The notes under the pieces: generated by a model | The model's input: only the letters and a program-made list of their open reading frames with translations | What the model was told of the DNA's origin: nothing | Databases searched by the model: none | Assembly: GCA_023101725.1 (NCBI GenBank) | Contig: JALJCO010008696.1 | Span: 226,916-290,915 of the forward strand | Length of the DNA stretch: 64,000 nucleotides | DNA from: Atherinomorus stipes | Taxonomy: Eukaryota > Chordata > Actinopteri > Atheriniformes > Atherinidae | Reading direction: 5' to 3' | Part shown: positions 1 through 38,850 of the stretch, one piece after another | Position numbering within the stretch: the first letter of the stretch is position 1 | How the letters are laid out: every line of letters starts with the position of its first letter | Made by a program: the position numbers and the translations under genes

Positions 1-243
1 ATCACGCGTGCGAAGGGAAAAGCCCAGAGCTGGTTCTGGGTTCAGTCAAATCCAGAACCAGGTTCCGGGCCTCGCTCGGGTCAGTCGGCTGCAGTCAGGT
101 TGGGTTTGGATGGTTTTCTGTCCGGTTCCGGTTCTGGACCCTCAGAAGTCTGTTTGAAGAAGAAAAACAGAAAAAAACAAAAACCTGAGCCTGATCCACG
201 TCCGTTTTTGGCCCGATTCTGGTTTGGTTCTGTGGTGCTGCTC
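1..243 (-). other. rnf150: start of rnf150 3' UTR
   Basis: Sequence directly after the rnf150 stop codon (TGA at 246-244). I see no minus-strand AATAAA here, so the 3' UTR probably runs off the window edge. The open frame spanning it on the minus strand is in a different frame from the real exon 6. Confidence 0.5.
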
Positions 244-27681
<27,438 letters not shown>

Positions 27682-28190
27682 GACGATCCTTCCCGCGGAG
27701 AGCAAACCGTCAGTCGGCTGGTTGGAGGAGCCCGGTAGCTTCAAGGCTGAAGAAAAAGCCGCTTACTCCACCATGCTTACCAGCTGGCTGACAGAAAACC
27801 TATTGTCCCACTCGACCACGTATATCTCGGCTCCAACTCCGCTTTTTCAGCCGCTCCCCTTTGCAGCCGTCAGGCTACCGAGCAGCAGACGCCTGTTAGC
27901 TGTCTCCATTCCCTGCGATCAAAACATAAACACTCACGGTGCAAATCTAAACGTAAATACGGCTGACGATAGGAGCAAATGCAGGGGCGACACAACCGAA
28001 CCCCGCCAAAGGTAAAACACCAGGCAGGGGGTTAAGCGCGCCGTGAAGATGGCATTTAAAATGTCTTTTCTCTTTAAAGCTAAAGCTACACGCAGCAGCA
28101 GCAGCAGGCCAGCTAAGCTGCATTGTTTTGACTGGGCCACGGTCCACAGCTGCACGACAGCGACAAGGAGGCAGCACTTCCTGTGATGAC
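27682..28190 (-). promoter_or_regulatory. rnf150: probable rnf150 5' UTR and promoter region
   Basis: GC-rich, CpG-containing flank directly upstream of the rnf150 start, including a short CAG-type run (28094-28110). No TATA box or transcription start can be fixed. This is inferred from position and base composition only. Confidence 0.45.
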
Positions 28191-29500
28191 CTTCAATAAT
28201 AAAGCTTCTATTGCTTTTCTAAAATGCTCAAATTGGTGCAATTATTCTTACACAATTTCAAGATACAGTATTTATTTAAGTATTTTTGCCAAATTAGCGT
28301 GTCATTTTACATTTTAATACGTTTAAGTTGGTGAAACATGAACGTTGGAATTTTATTTTGAAAAAGTAAAAGCATATATCCGTCTTGTGCAATAGAAATT
28401 GACGATACTGTGTCGAAAGTGCTTTAAAACACTGCCATCTAGCGGCTCAGCAGAGAAAAGCTGTATACAGTACATCAAAATACAAATATAATCGTGAAGT
28501 TTAATTCTGATTCCCAGTTTATTTAATATTATTTTATTTCAAAGGAAATAATAGAAAGAAAAGTGTTGCTGGTAAATTGGTGTTTATCTGTTCACATTTT
28601 TAGGCAAGGGAGCAAAACAACAGTCTTTTGGAAAACAGACACCAGAAATGGTATGTAGGACCTTGAATGATCACAACCCGGGTGGACAACTGGGTCAAGT
28701 ACCTGCTGGATAGCTACAGGGCCTCTGCAGCGCCGTTTCTAGAAAAAATGGCGATTTTGCTGCGGCTCTGCCCAACGACACTCCCCGCCCCTCAGTTTAG
28801 CCACTGTGGGCAGGTGGAAATGGAAACTATTTTATTTAACACGCTATAGTTGTTAATTGTTCAATTTATTTTAAGTAGGCCTAATTAAAATTCAGGTGAA
28901 CTCCTTTATTTTAGCCTGCTCCTCTGCCTGGGGGTTGCCGCGGCAGTGATCAGACTTTATCTGGGCGGTGAAGTTGTGGACCACAGCCTGCCCTGATCGG
29001 GGTGTTTTTCCTGTGGTGACTGCTTCTGTGGACATGGGTGGACTGGTCTGTCTGTCGCTGTTCATACAAGTGGTTGCTAAAAAGTGCTTTGTTTTTTGTT
29101 AAACTTAAACTGCAATTGTATTCCATTAATTATATCAATAATGTCTGTAAACTTATTCTTTCTTTGATATAATGAATTTCAACATAGCCTACTTCTGCAT
29201 ATGTAATCTAACCCAGCCAGCAAAACTTGGTTGAAAAGACATTGAAAAGGCATCATGTCCATCCGTTGAAAACGTTGAAACAACGTATTGATTTGGTTGA
29301 AAAGGGAAAGATGAAAAGCCGTCTTTCAATTAGATGTTGAAAGGACGTTTTCGACCCAAGTTCTGGATGACGGACACCTGCTCTGTGTCTATTCCTCAAG
29401 AGCTGCTGTCATGCAGCAGTTAGAAGTATTTCTTCCCCAACGTCATCTGAATTACTTCCTTGTCATTCAGGTTGGGACGTAACGAGCCAAGAGAGCTCTG
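28191..29500. other. intergenic, no gene seen
   Basis: AT-rich flank. The segment 29215-29370 has repeated ttgaaa/acgttgaaa words like a decayed interspersed repeat. The short open frame at 28667-28849 has no recognisable family. Confidence 0.6.
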
Positions 29501-29504
29501 GGAA

Positions 29505-29760
29505 AAATAAGGGAAAGGGGGGGGGCCGTCATCAGGGTGGGGGGGTGGGTTCCCCGGAAAGGAAAAAAAAAAAAAAAAAAAAACTCGGGGTTCGGTATAT
29601 ATGGGGGGGTGTACATTCCGTATTAGAGCAAAGGAATTTTTAAAATTAAATTTATGGGAGAAAAAAAATGGAAAAAAAAAGTTGGGGGAAAAAAAATTAT
29701 AGAAATAAAGAGCAGGTACGGGTGGATAAATGAGGGAGCGGGGAAGAAAGATTGTTTTCG
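29505..29760. repeat. low-complexity G-run and A-run block
   Basis: Alternating poly-G and poly-A runs (ggggggggg, a 21-base A run near 29564, ggggggg). Looks like damaged or low-quality sequence related to the larger tract downstream. Confidence 0.7.
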
Positions 29761-30504
29761 TGTTCATCACCATTTTTGTGAGATCAGGTAGGCTGTCCAC
29801 CACTGCTGACTGCAGGAGCTTTTGCAACTCTGGTGCTGTTGACAGTCAGACTGCTCCCTTCATCTGCAAGAAAAATTCAAATGTCACCCATAATCCATCT
29901 TAATGCTTTTAATTTTGAAACAGCTTCAAATGTTTTTTTTCTCTCCTTTTTGTTAAAAATGTTTTAGTAAAGCACTTTGAATTGTTCTGTACATGAAATT
30001 CTATACAAATACACTTCCGCCTATTTAAATTCGGTAATTGACTATTTGTTTTTATATGCATTGGCAATGTTCGTATAACAACAAATGTTCTTAATCTAAA
30101 TGGGATTTTGAATAAAATATCATACAACCTAAAGAATTCAGCTTCACATAATGAATTATCTGGCTTTTATGTAGTTAACCATCTTATAAAATTTGTAATA
30201 TCCATTTTACAACCTTAAACTTTTGTTTTATCAAGTTAGTTCTAGCCCATCAGCTCCTTCTTATTAAGCTAGTTGTGCTGGATGATCTGTTGTCTCACCT
30301 GCTCCTTCACTGACTAACATGTCGGTTATCTTCCAGAACTTTGCTGCATCCCTGGCCTCAAATTCAGTCTCGATTTATTACAAGTAATAAACAAGGTTAT
30401 TGTTTTTTGACATAACTGTAAGCTTTGCAGTACAATCTCCCTATGTCACATCTGTTCACTGCAAAACTTTAAACTTGTATTTTGTTGTGAAAATGTTGTG
30501 CCAT

Positions 30505-30580
30505 TTTCATAATAGAAGTGGATTTGATATTGATTTTTGATCGATATTGTGGCTTTGGATCGATTTATGATCGATACATC
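30505..30580. mobile_element. hAT-like fragment left of the purine tract
   Basis: Words ttgatcgatattgtggcttt, ggatcgatttatgatcgata resemble the subterminal region of hAT-like MITEs. It may pair with the end at 33917-33969. Confidence 0.4.
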
Positions 30581-30584
30581 ATTG

Positions 30585-30651
30585 GGGAGGGGGGGAAGAA
30601 TGGGGGGGAAGAGGGGAGAAAAAAAAAAGGTTAGGGAATAATATAGGTTTG

Positions 30652-30685
<34 letters not shown>

Positions 30686-30908
30686 GGGAAAAAAAAAAGG
30701 GAGAAGATGAGGAATGTAATAGAAAATGATTGGAAGAAAAGAAAGAGGGGAGGAGGAGGGATGGAAAAAGTAAAGGGGGAATCTATGCAGTAAAAAGAAA
30801 TAAATATTATTGAGAAAAAAAAAAAAAAAAAAAAAAAGAGGAGATTTTAATGAAGGAGGAAAAGAACCAAACAAGAAGGAGGGGGAAAGGCAATGAAATC
30901 CCCCTCAA

Positions 30909-30942
<34 letters not shown>

Positions 30943-31535
30943 GAATTTTATTCAGAAAATAAAAACAAAATAAAAAACAATAAAAAACCTCAACCAATAG
31001 GAATTAAAAAAAAATAAAAACTATAAAATAAAAGAAAAAAAAACTGAAAAAAAATAAAAAAGAAAAAAAAAAAAATCAATCTAATAAATAACTAAGAAGA
31101 AAAAATAAGATAATATGAAAAAACAATAGAAAGAAAAAAAAAAATACGAGAAGAGGAAAGAAAATCCGGGGGAGATGAGAAAAAGAAAGAAAGTGAAGAG
31201 TAGAGGGGCTGGCCAGGACGCAAAAAATAATAGGGGCTAGGGATGCGGCGGCAGGAGGAAAGGGGTAATGGGGATTGTAAGATGTATTAAAAAGATGAAA
31301 AAAAAAATAAATAAATTAAAAAAATAATATATAAAATTTTTCTTGTTTATTTTTAGTATTTATTTTTAATTTTAAGGGAAAAAAAGAAAAGAAAAAAAAA
31401 ATATAAATAAAAATAAATTATATTATAAAATAAAAATTAAATATAAAAAAATAAATTATGGAAGGACAGAAAAGGGGTGGTTTGTCTGAAAGAATGAAAA
31501 AAGAAGAAGATGGAAGGAATAAAATAAAAAAATAG

Positions 31536-31573
<38 letters not shown>

Positions 31574-31694
31574 AAGGAAGAAGGGAGGGATAAAAATAAA
31601 GATAAAAAAAATAAAGAATAAAAAAAAAAAAAAAGAAATAAAAAGTAAAATAATTATACAAAATAAAAAAAAATAAAAACAAAAAAAAAAAAAG

Positions 31695-31738
<44 letters not shown>

Positions 31739-32039
31739 AAAAAAAATAAAAAAAAAAAATAAAAAAAAAAGAGTGTGAAAAGAAAAATGAAAGGCGGGAG
31801 GAGAAGAAGAGAAAGGAAAACAAATAGAAACAAGAAAGGAAAAGGAAGAAGGAAAAGAGAGAAGAAAATAAATTATGATGGGGGAAGTAGAGGAAAAAAA
31901 AGGGAGAAAGAAAAACATATGAGAGGAGAGGAAAGAAAAAAAAAAAAAAAAATAAATAATAAAAAAAAAAAAAAAAGAAATAAAAGGAAAAAAAAATAAA
32001 ATAAAAAAGGGGAAAAGATGTGGTAAAGAGAATAAATCT

Positions 32040-32072
<33 letters not shown>

Positions 32073-32379
32073 TAAAAGAAATTAATTAATAATAAAAAGA
32101 ATTGTAATAATTTTACGAAGAGAAAGAATGAAGAAAAAAAAAAAAAAAAAAAAAAAAAGAAAAGGGAAAAAAAAAAAGGAAAGAAATTGGAAACGGAAGG
32201 AGAAGAAGATTGAGGGGATGGAAATATGGGGGAGAGAGGCGGACAAATATAGTAAAACAGATATAAAAAAAAAAAAAAAAAAATGAAAAAAAAAAAGAAG
32301 AAAAGAGAGAATATAAATAAAAAAAAAAATAAAAAAAAAAAATGATAATAATAAAATTAAAAAAGAAAAAAAAAGAGAG

Positions 32380-32453
<74 letters not shown>

Positions 32454-32686
32454 AAGGAAAAAAATTGTAGGAAAGAAAGGGAGGAGAGAGAGAAGAGCAG
32501 GGGGAAACTAATAAAGTGGTGAGAAAAAGGAGGACAGTGAGCGAAGCGAGTGGAAAAAACAATTAATAAAGGGGGGAAGGACAGTGGCGGACAATGAACC
32601 AGAAACGAGGAAAGGAACAATTAATAAAGGGAAGGAAGAAAGATGAAAAAGAAAAATATTTATAATAGAAAAAAAAAAAAAAGAAT

Positions 32687-32717
<31 letters not shown>

Positions 32718-32829
32718 AAAAGCAAAGGAGAAAAAAGAAAAAAACAAAAAAAAATCCACAAAAAAAAAGAACAAAAAAAAAAAAAATAAATAATAAAAAA
32801 AAAGGAAAAAAAAAAACAAAAAAAAAAAA

Positions 32830-32863
<34 letters not shown>

Positions 32864-33180
32864 AAAGAAATAAAAAAAATAAAAAAAAAAACAGAGAAAT
32901 CAGCCTAAGGGAAGAAGAAGGAGAGAAAAGGGGAGGCCCCTAATGGAGGGGGAACAAAAAAAAGGAAGGGGAAAGAAGAAAGAAGGAGAAGAAAGAATAA
33001 GGAAATAAAAGTGGTGAAGAGGATAAGCGAAAAGAAAAAAAAAAAAAAGGAATTAAGAGGTAATAAGGAAGTAAAAAAAAAAAATTAAAAAAAAAAGAGA
33101 AAAGAATAAAGAAGAAAAAAAAAGAAAAAAAATAAGAAAAAAATGGGAAAAAAGAAAAAGAAAAAAAAAAAAATAAAAAA

Positions 33181-33259
<79 letters not shown>

Positions 33260-33905
33260 AAAAAAAACAAGGAATAAAAAAAATAAAAAAAAACAAGAAA
33301 AAAAAATAGTGAAGAAAAAAAAGAAAAAACCAGAGGGAGAACTTAGGGGACCAATTAAAAGGTGACCGAGAGAGAAGAAAACAATATCAATGGGGGAAAG
33401 TGAAGACACAAAAGAAAGAAAAAAAAAGAGGACGAACAAACTACATAGCAATACAGAAGAAAAAAAAAAGAGAATGAGGAGGAGTGATAAATAAAGAAAA
33501 AAGAAAAAGTGAATAAGAGGGGGGGATAAGGGAATTGGAGATGATTAACTTTTTTTTTTTTTTTTTTAAAGGGATGGAGGAAAGGAAGGAAAAAAAAAAA
33601 AAAAGATAAAAAAAAAAAAAAAAATCTAAAAAAATAAAAAAAAAAAAAAAAAAAAAAGGGCAAAAAAAAAAAAGAAAAATAAATATTAATATTATATAAT
33701 AATATATATATATATTTTTATAATTTAATAAATATAATTTTTATAGAAGAGAAAAATGGGGGGGAAGGGAAGAATTGATTTAAAATACAAAATAAAGAAG
33801 GAAATTAAAAAAAAAAAAAGTGAGAGGGAAGAGCATAAAAAAAAAGAGGAAAGGGGGGGAGAGAGGGGAAGGGGAAGATGAGGGAAAATACCAAAGAAAT
33901 AAAAA
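30585..33905. repeat. about 3.3 kb A/G-only (homopurine) tract
   Basis: Almost only A with scattered G on the plus strand. C and T are rare except for a few islands (for example 31200-31240, 32535-32640, 33545-33567, 33685-33750). A runs reach many tens of bases (around 31560, 31700, 32400, 33220). Phe-rich minus-strand frames across it are artefacts of poly-T. It may be a real expanded tract or an assembly or read-quality artefact. Confidence 0.85.
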
Positions 33906-33916
33906 AGAACAGACCC

Positions 33917-33969
33917 CGTCGTCCCTATATTGTTATATTGATATAGATCGATGTATTGTTACACCCCTA
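33917..33969. mobile_element. hAT-like terminus right of the purine tract
   Basis: Reads ttgatatagatcgatgtatt then gttacacccctaa; on the minus strand this is a TTAGGGGTGTAACAATACAT type end, typical of fish hAT-like MITEs. Confidence 0.5.
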
Positions 33970-34179
33970 ATACCCATCATGGAAGTGATGTGCTCGTGAT
34001 GAGTCGTTCAACCAAGAGGAGACAAAGGCATGGACGAGCTTCTGTGCAGCAGGGAGGGGCGCAGTCTGGAAATATTACGGAGGTGAAAGGAGGTGGTTTT
34101 GCAAATGGAGATGACATGATTGTCAAAGGGGGGGGGGGAAAAAAGAGGGGGAAAGGGAGGGGGGGCATTGAATGAAACA

Positions 34180-34545
34180 GAGGTGAGAGCAGAGGAGCGA
34201 AGTTGATGAAGAGTACCAGTTTGAATATCTTCTGTTTTTGAGTCATTGAGCTGCAGGAAGTTTTGACTCATCCATGCCCCTATCTCAGGTGACAGAGGCG
34301 GCGGGGGAACTGCTGGGTGTGATTTTAATGTATAGTTGTGTGTCATCAGCATAGCAATGAAAGTTAATTCCATGCTTGCTGACGACACAAATGAGGGAAA
34401 GCATGTAGACGGTGAAGAGGGTAGGGCTGAGCACGGAGCCCTGGAGGACCCCACAGGTGACAGTGTGAGGTCTGGATTTTGCATCCCCCAGAACCACGCT
34501 GTGACTGTCCGTTGACACTTATTGATGATAACTAATAACATAACT
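34180..34545 (-). mobile_element. LINE reverse-transcriptase relic (CR1/L2/Rex1-like)
   Basis: The minus-strand frame 34285-34518 has GVLQGSVLSPTLFTVYML and HGINFHCYADDTQLYIKI. YADD is the RT catalytic box and the surrounding words match CR1/L2-group LINEs. Frames are broken downstream. Confidence 0.8.
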
Positions 34546-34555
34546 TGATTCTACT

Positions 34556-34700
34556 GTGACAGTGTGGGGTCCGGTCACTGTGCCAACGATAGCCCTGGCT
34601 CTTTGGTCACAGGGATATCCCTTTGGCTGATTGGTAAGCGCACATGTCTCTTGGGAGTCTGTGGGATCCCTCCGTTGTGTACATTGCCACACTACCTATC
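34556..34700 (+). repeat. tRNA-like (SINE-type) repeat, copy 1
   Basis: Contains an A-box-like TGGCTGATTGGT and the segments gacagtgtggggtccggtca, ccctttggctgattggtaag, ttgggagtctgtgggatccc. These recur in inverse orientation at 44415-44580. Confidence 0.5.
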
Positions 34701-34982
34701 ATGATCAATCAAAACCCTTGTTGGTACCAGCACTCAAGTTCATCATTGTGTCTGCTGCACAGAACAAATGAATAAACTACATCTGGCGTTGTTCACGTGA
34801 GATAAACTGTTGATTTCTAAACTCACACAACTAAGAAAGGATTTGTCATCTTCATTAGCTCAAAAAGTTAAAAACCCTGGGACTGAAGTCTGATGCCAGA
34901 GGTCCTTCCTCCACTCAGTTGTCAGAGTCCACAATCAGGTCCACTCACAGCTGCGCTGATTATTTATACTCACATAGATGTA

Positions 34983-35226
34983 TATATGAAGAGTTCTTTT
35001 CCAAAACGAGTTAACCACGATTTAGAAAAAACAGAGTTAACTGCTTTTCGTTGCTGTCAGGTACAAACCTCCTATCTCCATTTGACATAATTAAAACCCT
35101 CTACATCATGTGAGTGCGATTTGGTGAAAATATTCAAAAAGTAAATGAAGAGTTTCTTTGCAGAAGCAGTTAACTCCGTTTTTACTAAATGGTGGTTAAC
35201 TCGTTTTGGAAAAGAACTCTTCATAT
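34983..35226. mobile_element. palindromic MITE
   Basis: Left arm tatgaagagttcttttccaa / aacgagttaacca and right arm with the inverse (tggttaactcgttttggaaa / agaactcttcata); also gagttaactgctttt and its inverse inside. About 244 bp, strong hairpin potential. Confidence 0.75.
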
Positions 35227-35234
35227 GTTTGTAC

Positions 35235-35360
35235 ACAACTTTTTTCTATTTTTTATCTTGTCTCTTCCTTGTGCACTGTGTAATTGTATGTGCAGCTGTC
35301 TGTGGCACTGTGGATTTCCCCACTGAGGGATAAATACATGTCTATCTAATCTAATACTGT
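35235..35360 (+). mobile_element. LINE 3'-end-like fragment
   Basis: Ends gatttccccactgagggata then aatacatgtctatctaatct, like the 3' tail of fish L2-type LINEs. Confidence 0.45.
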
Positions 35361-35428
35361 AACTCTTCCTTCTCCTCCCTGCTATGAAACACACCAGCAC
35401 CAGTTCATTCACATATTTCTTTGATTAG

Positions 35429-35561
35429 ATCTACAAGTGTGATGATGGGTGTGACCAACGTGCTGCGGTCAGACAGCTGATAGGTCAAATTCCCTATGCA
35501 GATATGCGGTAAGATCAGATCTCTAAGGTTGTATGAGGAAACAAAAAGAGTGAGAGCTGGA
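35429..35561 (+). promoter_or_regulatory. T1 5' leader with conserved splice-acceptor motif
   Basis: Pyrimidine stretch plus AG at 35427-35428 followed by atctacaagtgtgatgatgg. The same layout lies upstream of T2, T3 and T4. It suggests that the coding exon is spliced to an unseen 5' UTR exon. An in-frame ATG at 35496 could extend the protein by 22 residues. Confidence 0.5.
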
Positions 35562-37241
35562 ATGGCGCAGAAAGGAGCTCAGCTGAAACAAGATCCTATC
35601 TCTTGTTTAATCTGTCTGGATCTACTGAAGGATCCGGTGACTATTCCCTGTGGACACAGCTACTGTATGGACTGTATTGAATCCCACTGGGATGGAGAGG
35701 ATCAGAGGGGAATCCACAGCTGTCCTCAGTGCAGGAAAACTTTCATACCGAGACCTGTCCTGGAGAAAAACATCATGTTAGCAGAGTTAGTGGAGGATCT
35801 GAAGAAGACTGGACTCCAAGCTGCTCCAGCTGATCACTGCTATGCTGGACCTGAAGATGTGGCCTGTGATGTCTGCACTGGGAGGAAGATGAAAGCCAGC
35901 AAGTCCTGTCTGGTCTGTTTGGTTTCTTACTGTGAGAATCACCTCCAACCTCATTATGACGTGTCTCAGTTTAAGAAACACAAGCTGGTGGAGCCCTCCA
36001 AGAACCTCCAGCAGCTCATCTGTTCTCGTCATGATGAGGTGATGAAGATTTTCTGTCGTACTGATCAGCAGAGTATCTGTTATCTCTGCTTAATGAATCA
36101 ACATAAAGGACATGAAACAGTCACAGCTGCAGCAGAAAGAGCTGAGAAGCAGAAGGAGCTGGAGGTGAGTCGACAACAAATCCAGCAGAGAATCCAGGAC
36201 GGAGAGAAAGATGTGAAGCTGCTTCAACAGGAGGTGGAGGCCATCAATGGCTCCGCTGATAAAGCAGTGGAGGACAGTGAGAAGATCTTCACTCAGCTGA
36301 TCCGTCTCATCCAGAAAAGAAGCTCTGATGTGAAGCAGCAGATCAGATCCCAGCAGGAAACTGAAGTGAGTCGAGTCAAAGAGCTTCAGGAGAAGCTGGA
36401 GCAGGAGATCACTGAGCTGAAGAGGAAAGACGGCGAGCTGGAGCAGCTCTCACACACAGAGGATCACAACCAGTTTCTACACAACTACCCCTCACTGTCA
36501 GCACTCAGTGAGTCTACACACTCATCCAGCATCAATATCCGTCCTCTCACATACTTTGAGGATGTGACAGCAGCTGTGGCAGAGACCAGAGATAAACTAC
36601 AGGACATCCTGATGGAGAAACAGACAAACACCTCACAGATGATCACTGATGTGGATGTTTTACTGTCTGAACAAGAACCAGAACCAAAGATCAGAACTGA
36701 CTTCCTAAAATATTCAAAAGAAATCACACTGGATCCAAACACAGCACATCCATGTTTGTTATTATCTGAGGGGAACAGAAAAGCAACATTAATGGATAAA
36801 CAACAGTCTTATTCTAGTCATCCAGACAGATTCACTTTCTGGCATCAGGTCCTGAGCAGAGAGAGTCTGACTGGTCGTTGTTACTGGGAGGTGGAGTGGA
36901 GAGGAGGAGGAGTTTATGTAGCAGTCGCCTACAAGAATATCAGCAGAGCAGGAAAGTCAAATGAATGTGCTTTTGGAATGAATAACAAATCTTGGTCATT
37001 GTGCTGTGGACAGAGATGTTCCACATTTTGTCACAGCAAAGCTGAAACTCCAGTTCCAGGTCCTGGTTCCTCCAGAGTAGGAGTGTATCTGGATCACAGA
37101 GCAGGTATTCTGTCTTTCTACAGCGTCTCTGAAACCATGACTCTCCTCCACAGAGTCCAGACCACATTCACTCAGCCGCTCTATGCTGGACTTTGGCTTT
37201 TATTTCACAAGTCTACAGCAGAGTTTATTAAAGTAAAATAG
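35562..37241 (+). CDS. TRIM-family E3 ubiquitin ligase, copy T1 (finTRIM/TRIM25-like)
   Basis: 559 residues from the MAQKG start shared with T2 and T4; an upstream in-frame ATG at 35496 would give 581. Domains: RING (C15, C18, C30, H32, C35, C38, C54, C57), B-box 1 (about 102-140, C102/C105/C116/C119/C124), B-box 2 (about 154-184, CSRH to HKGH), a long coiled coil (about 190-320), and PRY-SPRY (about 380-559: ITLDPNTAH, GRCYWEVEW, GVYLDHRAGILSFYSVS). Full length, with no break. By family knowledge such proteins are cytosolic ubiquitin ligases, and many fish members are interferon-induced antiviral factors; the target of this one is unknown. Its PRY-SPRY loop (SLCCGQRCSTFCHSKAETPV) differs clearly from the other copies. 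Tail-to-tail with T2. Exact subfamily (finTRIM, TRIM16- or TRIM25-like) is uncertain. Confidence 0.93.
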   Translation: MAQKGAQLKQDPISCLICLDLLKDPVTIPCGHSYCMDCIESHWDGEDQRGIHSCPQCRKTFIPRPVLEKNIMLAELVEDLKKTGLQAAPADHCYAGPEDVACDVCTGRKMKASKSCLVCLVSYCENHLQPHYDVSQFKKHKLVEPSKNLQQLICSRHDEVMKIFCRTDQQSICYLCLMNQHKGHETVTAAAERAEKQKELEVSRQQIQQRIQDGEKDVKLLQQEVEAINGSADKAVEDSEKIFTQLIRLIQKRSSDVKQQIRSQQETEVSRVKELQEKLEQEITELKRKDGELEQLSHTEDHNQFLHNYPSLSALSESTHSSSINIRPLTYFEDVTAAVAETRDKLQDILMEKQTNTSQMITDVDVLLSEQEPEPKIRTDFLKYSKEITLDPNTAHPCLLLSEGNRKATLMDKQQSYSSHPDRFTFWHQVLSRESLTGRCYWEVEWRGGGVYVAVAYKNISRAGKSNECAFGMNNKSWSLCCGQRCSTFCHSKAETPVPGPGSSRVGVYLDHRAGILSFYSVSETMTLLHRVQTTFTQPLYAGLWLLFHKSTAEFIKVK

Positions 37242-37647
37242 ATGGAAGTGATTTTATGGTCAGATGGTTAAATTTTTTTTGTTTAGTTTTAAGTTTATTT
37301 CATCTCCATCATTGTGTCAACAAACTGATGATTGACTTAAGATAAATAATAAAGATAGAACAAGGTGATTCCTTTGGTATTTATCCTCCACTTAGTTATT
37401 ATTCCACATATCTTTTAGTTGTTTTATCAAATAAACACAAGTTGTGTGTGGACATGATTTTATTTAGATGAGATTTTTTTTTGTTTTATCTTGAATTTTT
37501 TGATAATGATTGGTGATTATTGGATTGGACAGAAGCTGTTGTGTAAATATGAGGAGAGGCAATTAGATGTGTGAGAGGAACTGTATTTGTATAACTGAAC
37601 AATGTTTTAGTGTAAGAGGAAAATAAAAGATTGATTTCACAGCAACC
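37242..37647 (+). other. T1 3' UTR with poly(A) signal
   Basis: Homologous to the T3 and T4 3' flanks but lacking about 300 bases present in T2, T3 and T4; the join is at tcattgtgtcaacaaactga. AATAAA at 37622-37627, followed at once by the 3' end of an RTE LINE. Confidence 0.7.
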
Positions 37648-38512
37648 ATCCATTTTGTTGCCGCTTATCTGGGATCAGGTCGCAGGTGCAGCCGTGTAAG
37701 CAGGGAAGTCCAGACTTCCCTCTCCCGGCCATATCCATCAGCTCATCCAGGGTGATCCCAAGGCGTTCCCAGGCCATCCGAGATACAGACCCTTTCCAAA
37801 AAATTAGCATGTATTAGAATAAACACCTTTTCCCTGATGTTCTAATTTTTTGGAAAGGGTCTGTAGTCCCTCCAGCGTGTCCTGGGTCAGAGTCCGCATC
37901 ACCATGGATGCTGCACTGATACATCTGTCAAGCTCCCGCTTTGTTCTTCCTTCATTCATGAGATACTTGACCTCAGCCACGACCCAAAGAGGAAACTCCA
38001 CCCTTTTCCAGTTGAGGACCATGGCCTCAGATTTGGAGGTGCTGATTCTCATCTCAGCCGCTTCACACTTGACTGAAAATCGCCCTAGCGAGAGTTGGAG
38101 ATCACGGCCCAATGAAGCCAACAGAACCACATCCTCTGCAAAAAGCAGAGACCCAATACTGAGGCCAAACCGGATCCCCTCAACACCTCGGCTGCACTTA
38201 AAAATCCTGTCCATAAAGGTTATGAACCAAGCTCTGGCACCGATTGTGCAGGGACTGGACCAGGGGGTCCGGTATATTCCCAGAGCACCCCCCACAGGAA
38301 CCCCTGGGGGCATGGTCGAACGCCTTTTCCAAGTCCACAAAACACATGTAGACCCTCCAGGTCTCACCGTTGTTGGCCATGTGAGCATTGAAGTACTCCA
38401 GCAGAACGATGGAGTCCCCAGAATGAGTGCTTTCCAACATGCCGTCCAAGGACTCCAAAGACGGTGAGTACTCTGAACTGCTGTTCAGTGCGTACAGACA
38501 ACAGTCAGGACC
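37648..38512 (-). mobile_element. RTE-type LINE, internally deleted copy
   Basis: The minus-strand 3' end (gcttatctgggatcaggtcg) matches the copy at 56716. Codes for SLLFAEDVVLLAS (the catalytic FADD box altered to FAED), MRISTSKSEAMVL and then part of the endonuclease (AHMANNGETWR). The central RT-to-endonuclease part is missing near 38345. Broken by an 80-bp MITE at 37786. Inactive. Confidence 0.85.
37786..37863. mobile_element. very short TA-flanked MITE
   Basis: CAGACCCTTTCCAAAAAATT with perfect inverse AATTTTTTGGAAAGGGTCTG, flanked by TA, 78 bp in all, inside the RTE LINE. Confidence 0.85.
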
Positions 38513-38850
38513 TGTTTTCAAATACTTTTGCAAATACTTTGTGCAATTGCATTTCCTAAATGGTTTACCTTCTCTGTTTAGCCCCGTGTGACCCTTCTGG
38601 GCTCCGAACAATGAAAGGCAAGTTCAATCAATCACAAGTTGCTCCTGGAATATAACCGGCTCGCCCCAAATTGTAACTTGTAGTCTTTGAATTCTGCACA
38701 GTTTTTCCATAGACCAATTCAGCAATGTTGTCATAATATGTATGTTTTAAAAAAGCAACAATTAAAAATCTAATAAACTATTCTGACAAAACTTCATTGT
38801 AAAACTAGAGACAAATTAGTATGCACACCTTAATACTGCCACTATACCAT

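Noticed and set aside
31418..33663. Several long Phe-rich minus-strand open frames
   Set aside because: They are translations of poly-T with no codon bias, no domain and no stop only because T and C dominate that strand.
37850..38467. 205-residue plus-strand frame
   Set aside because: Antisense shadow of the RTE copy on the minus strand.
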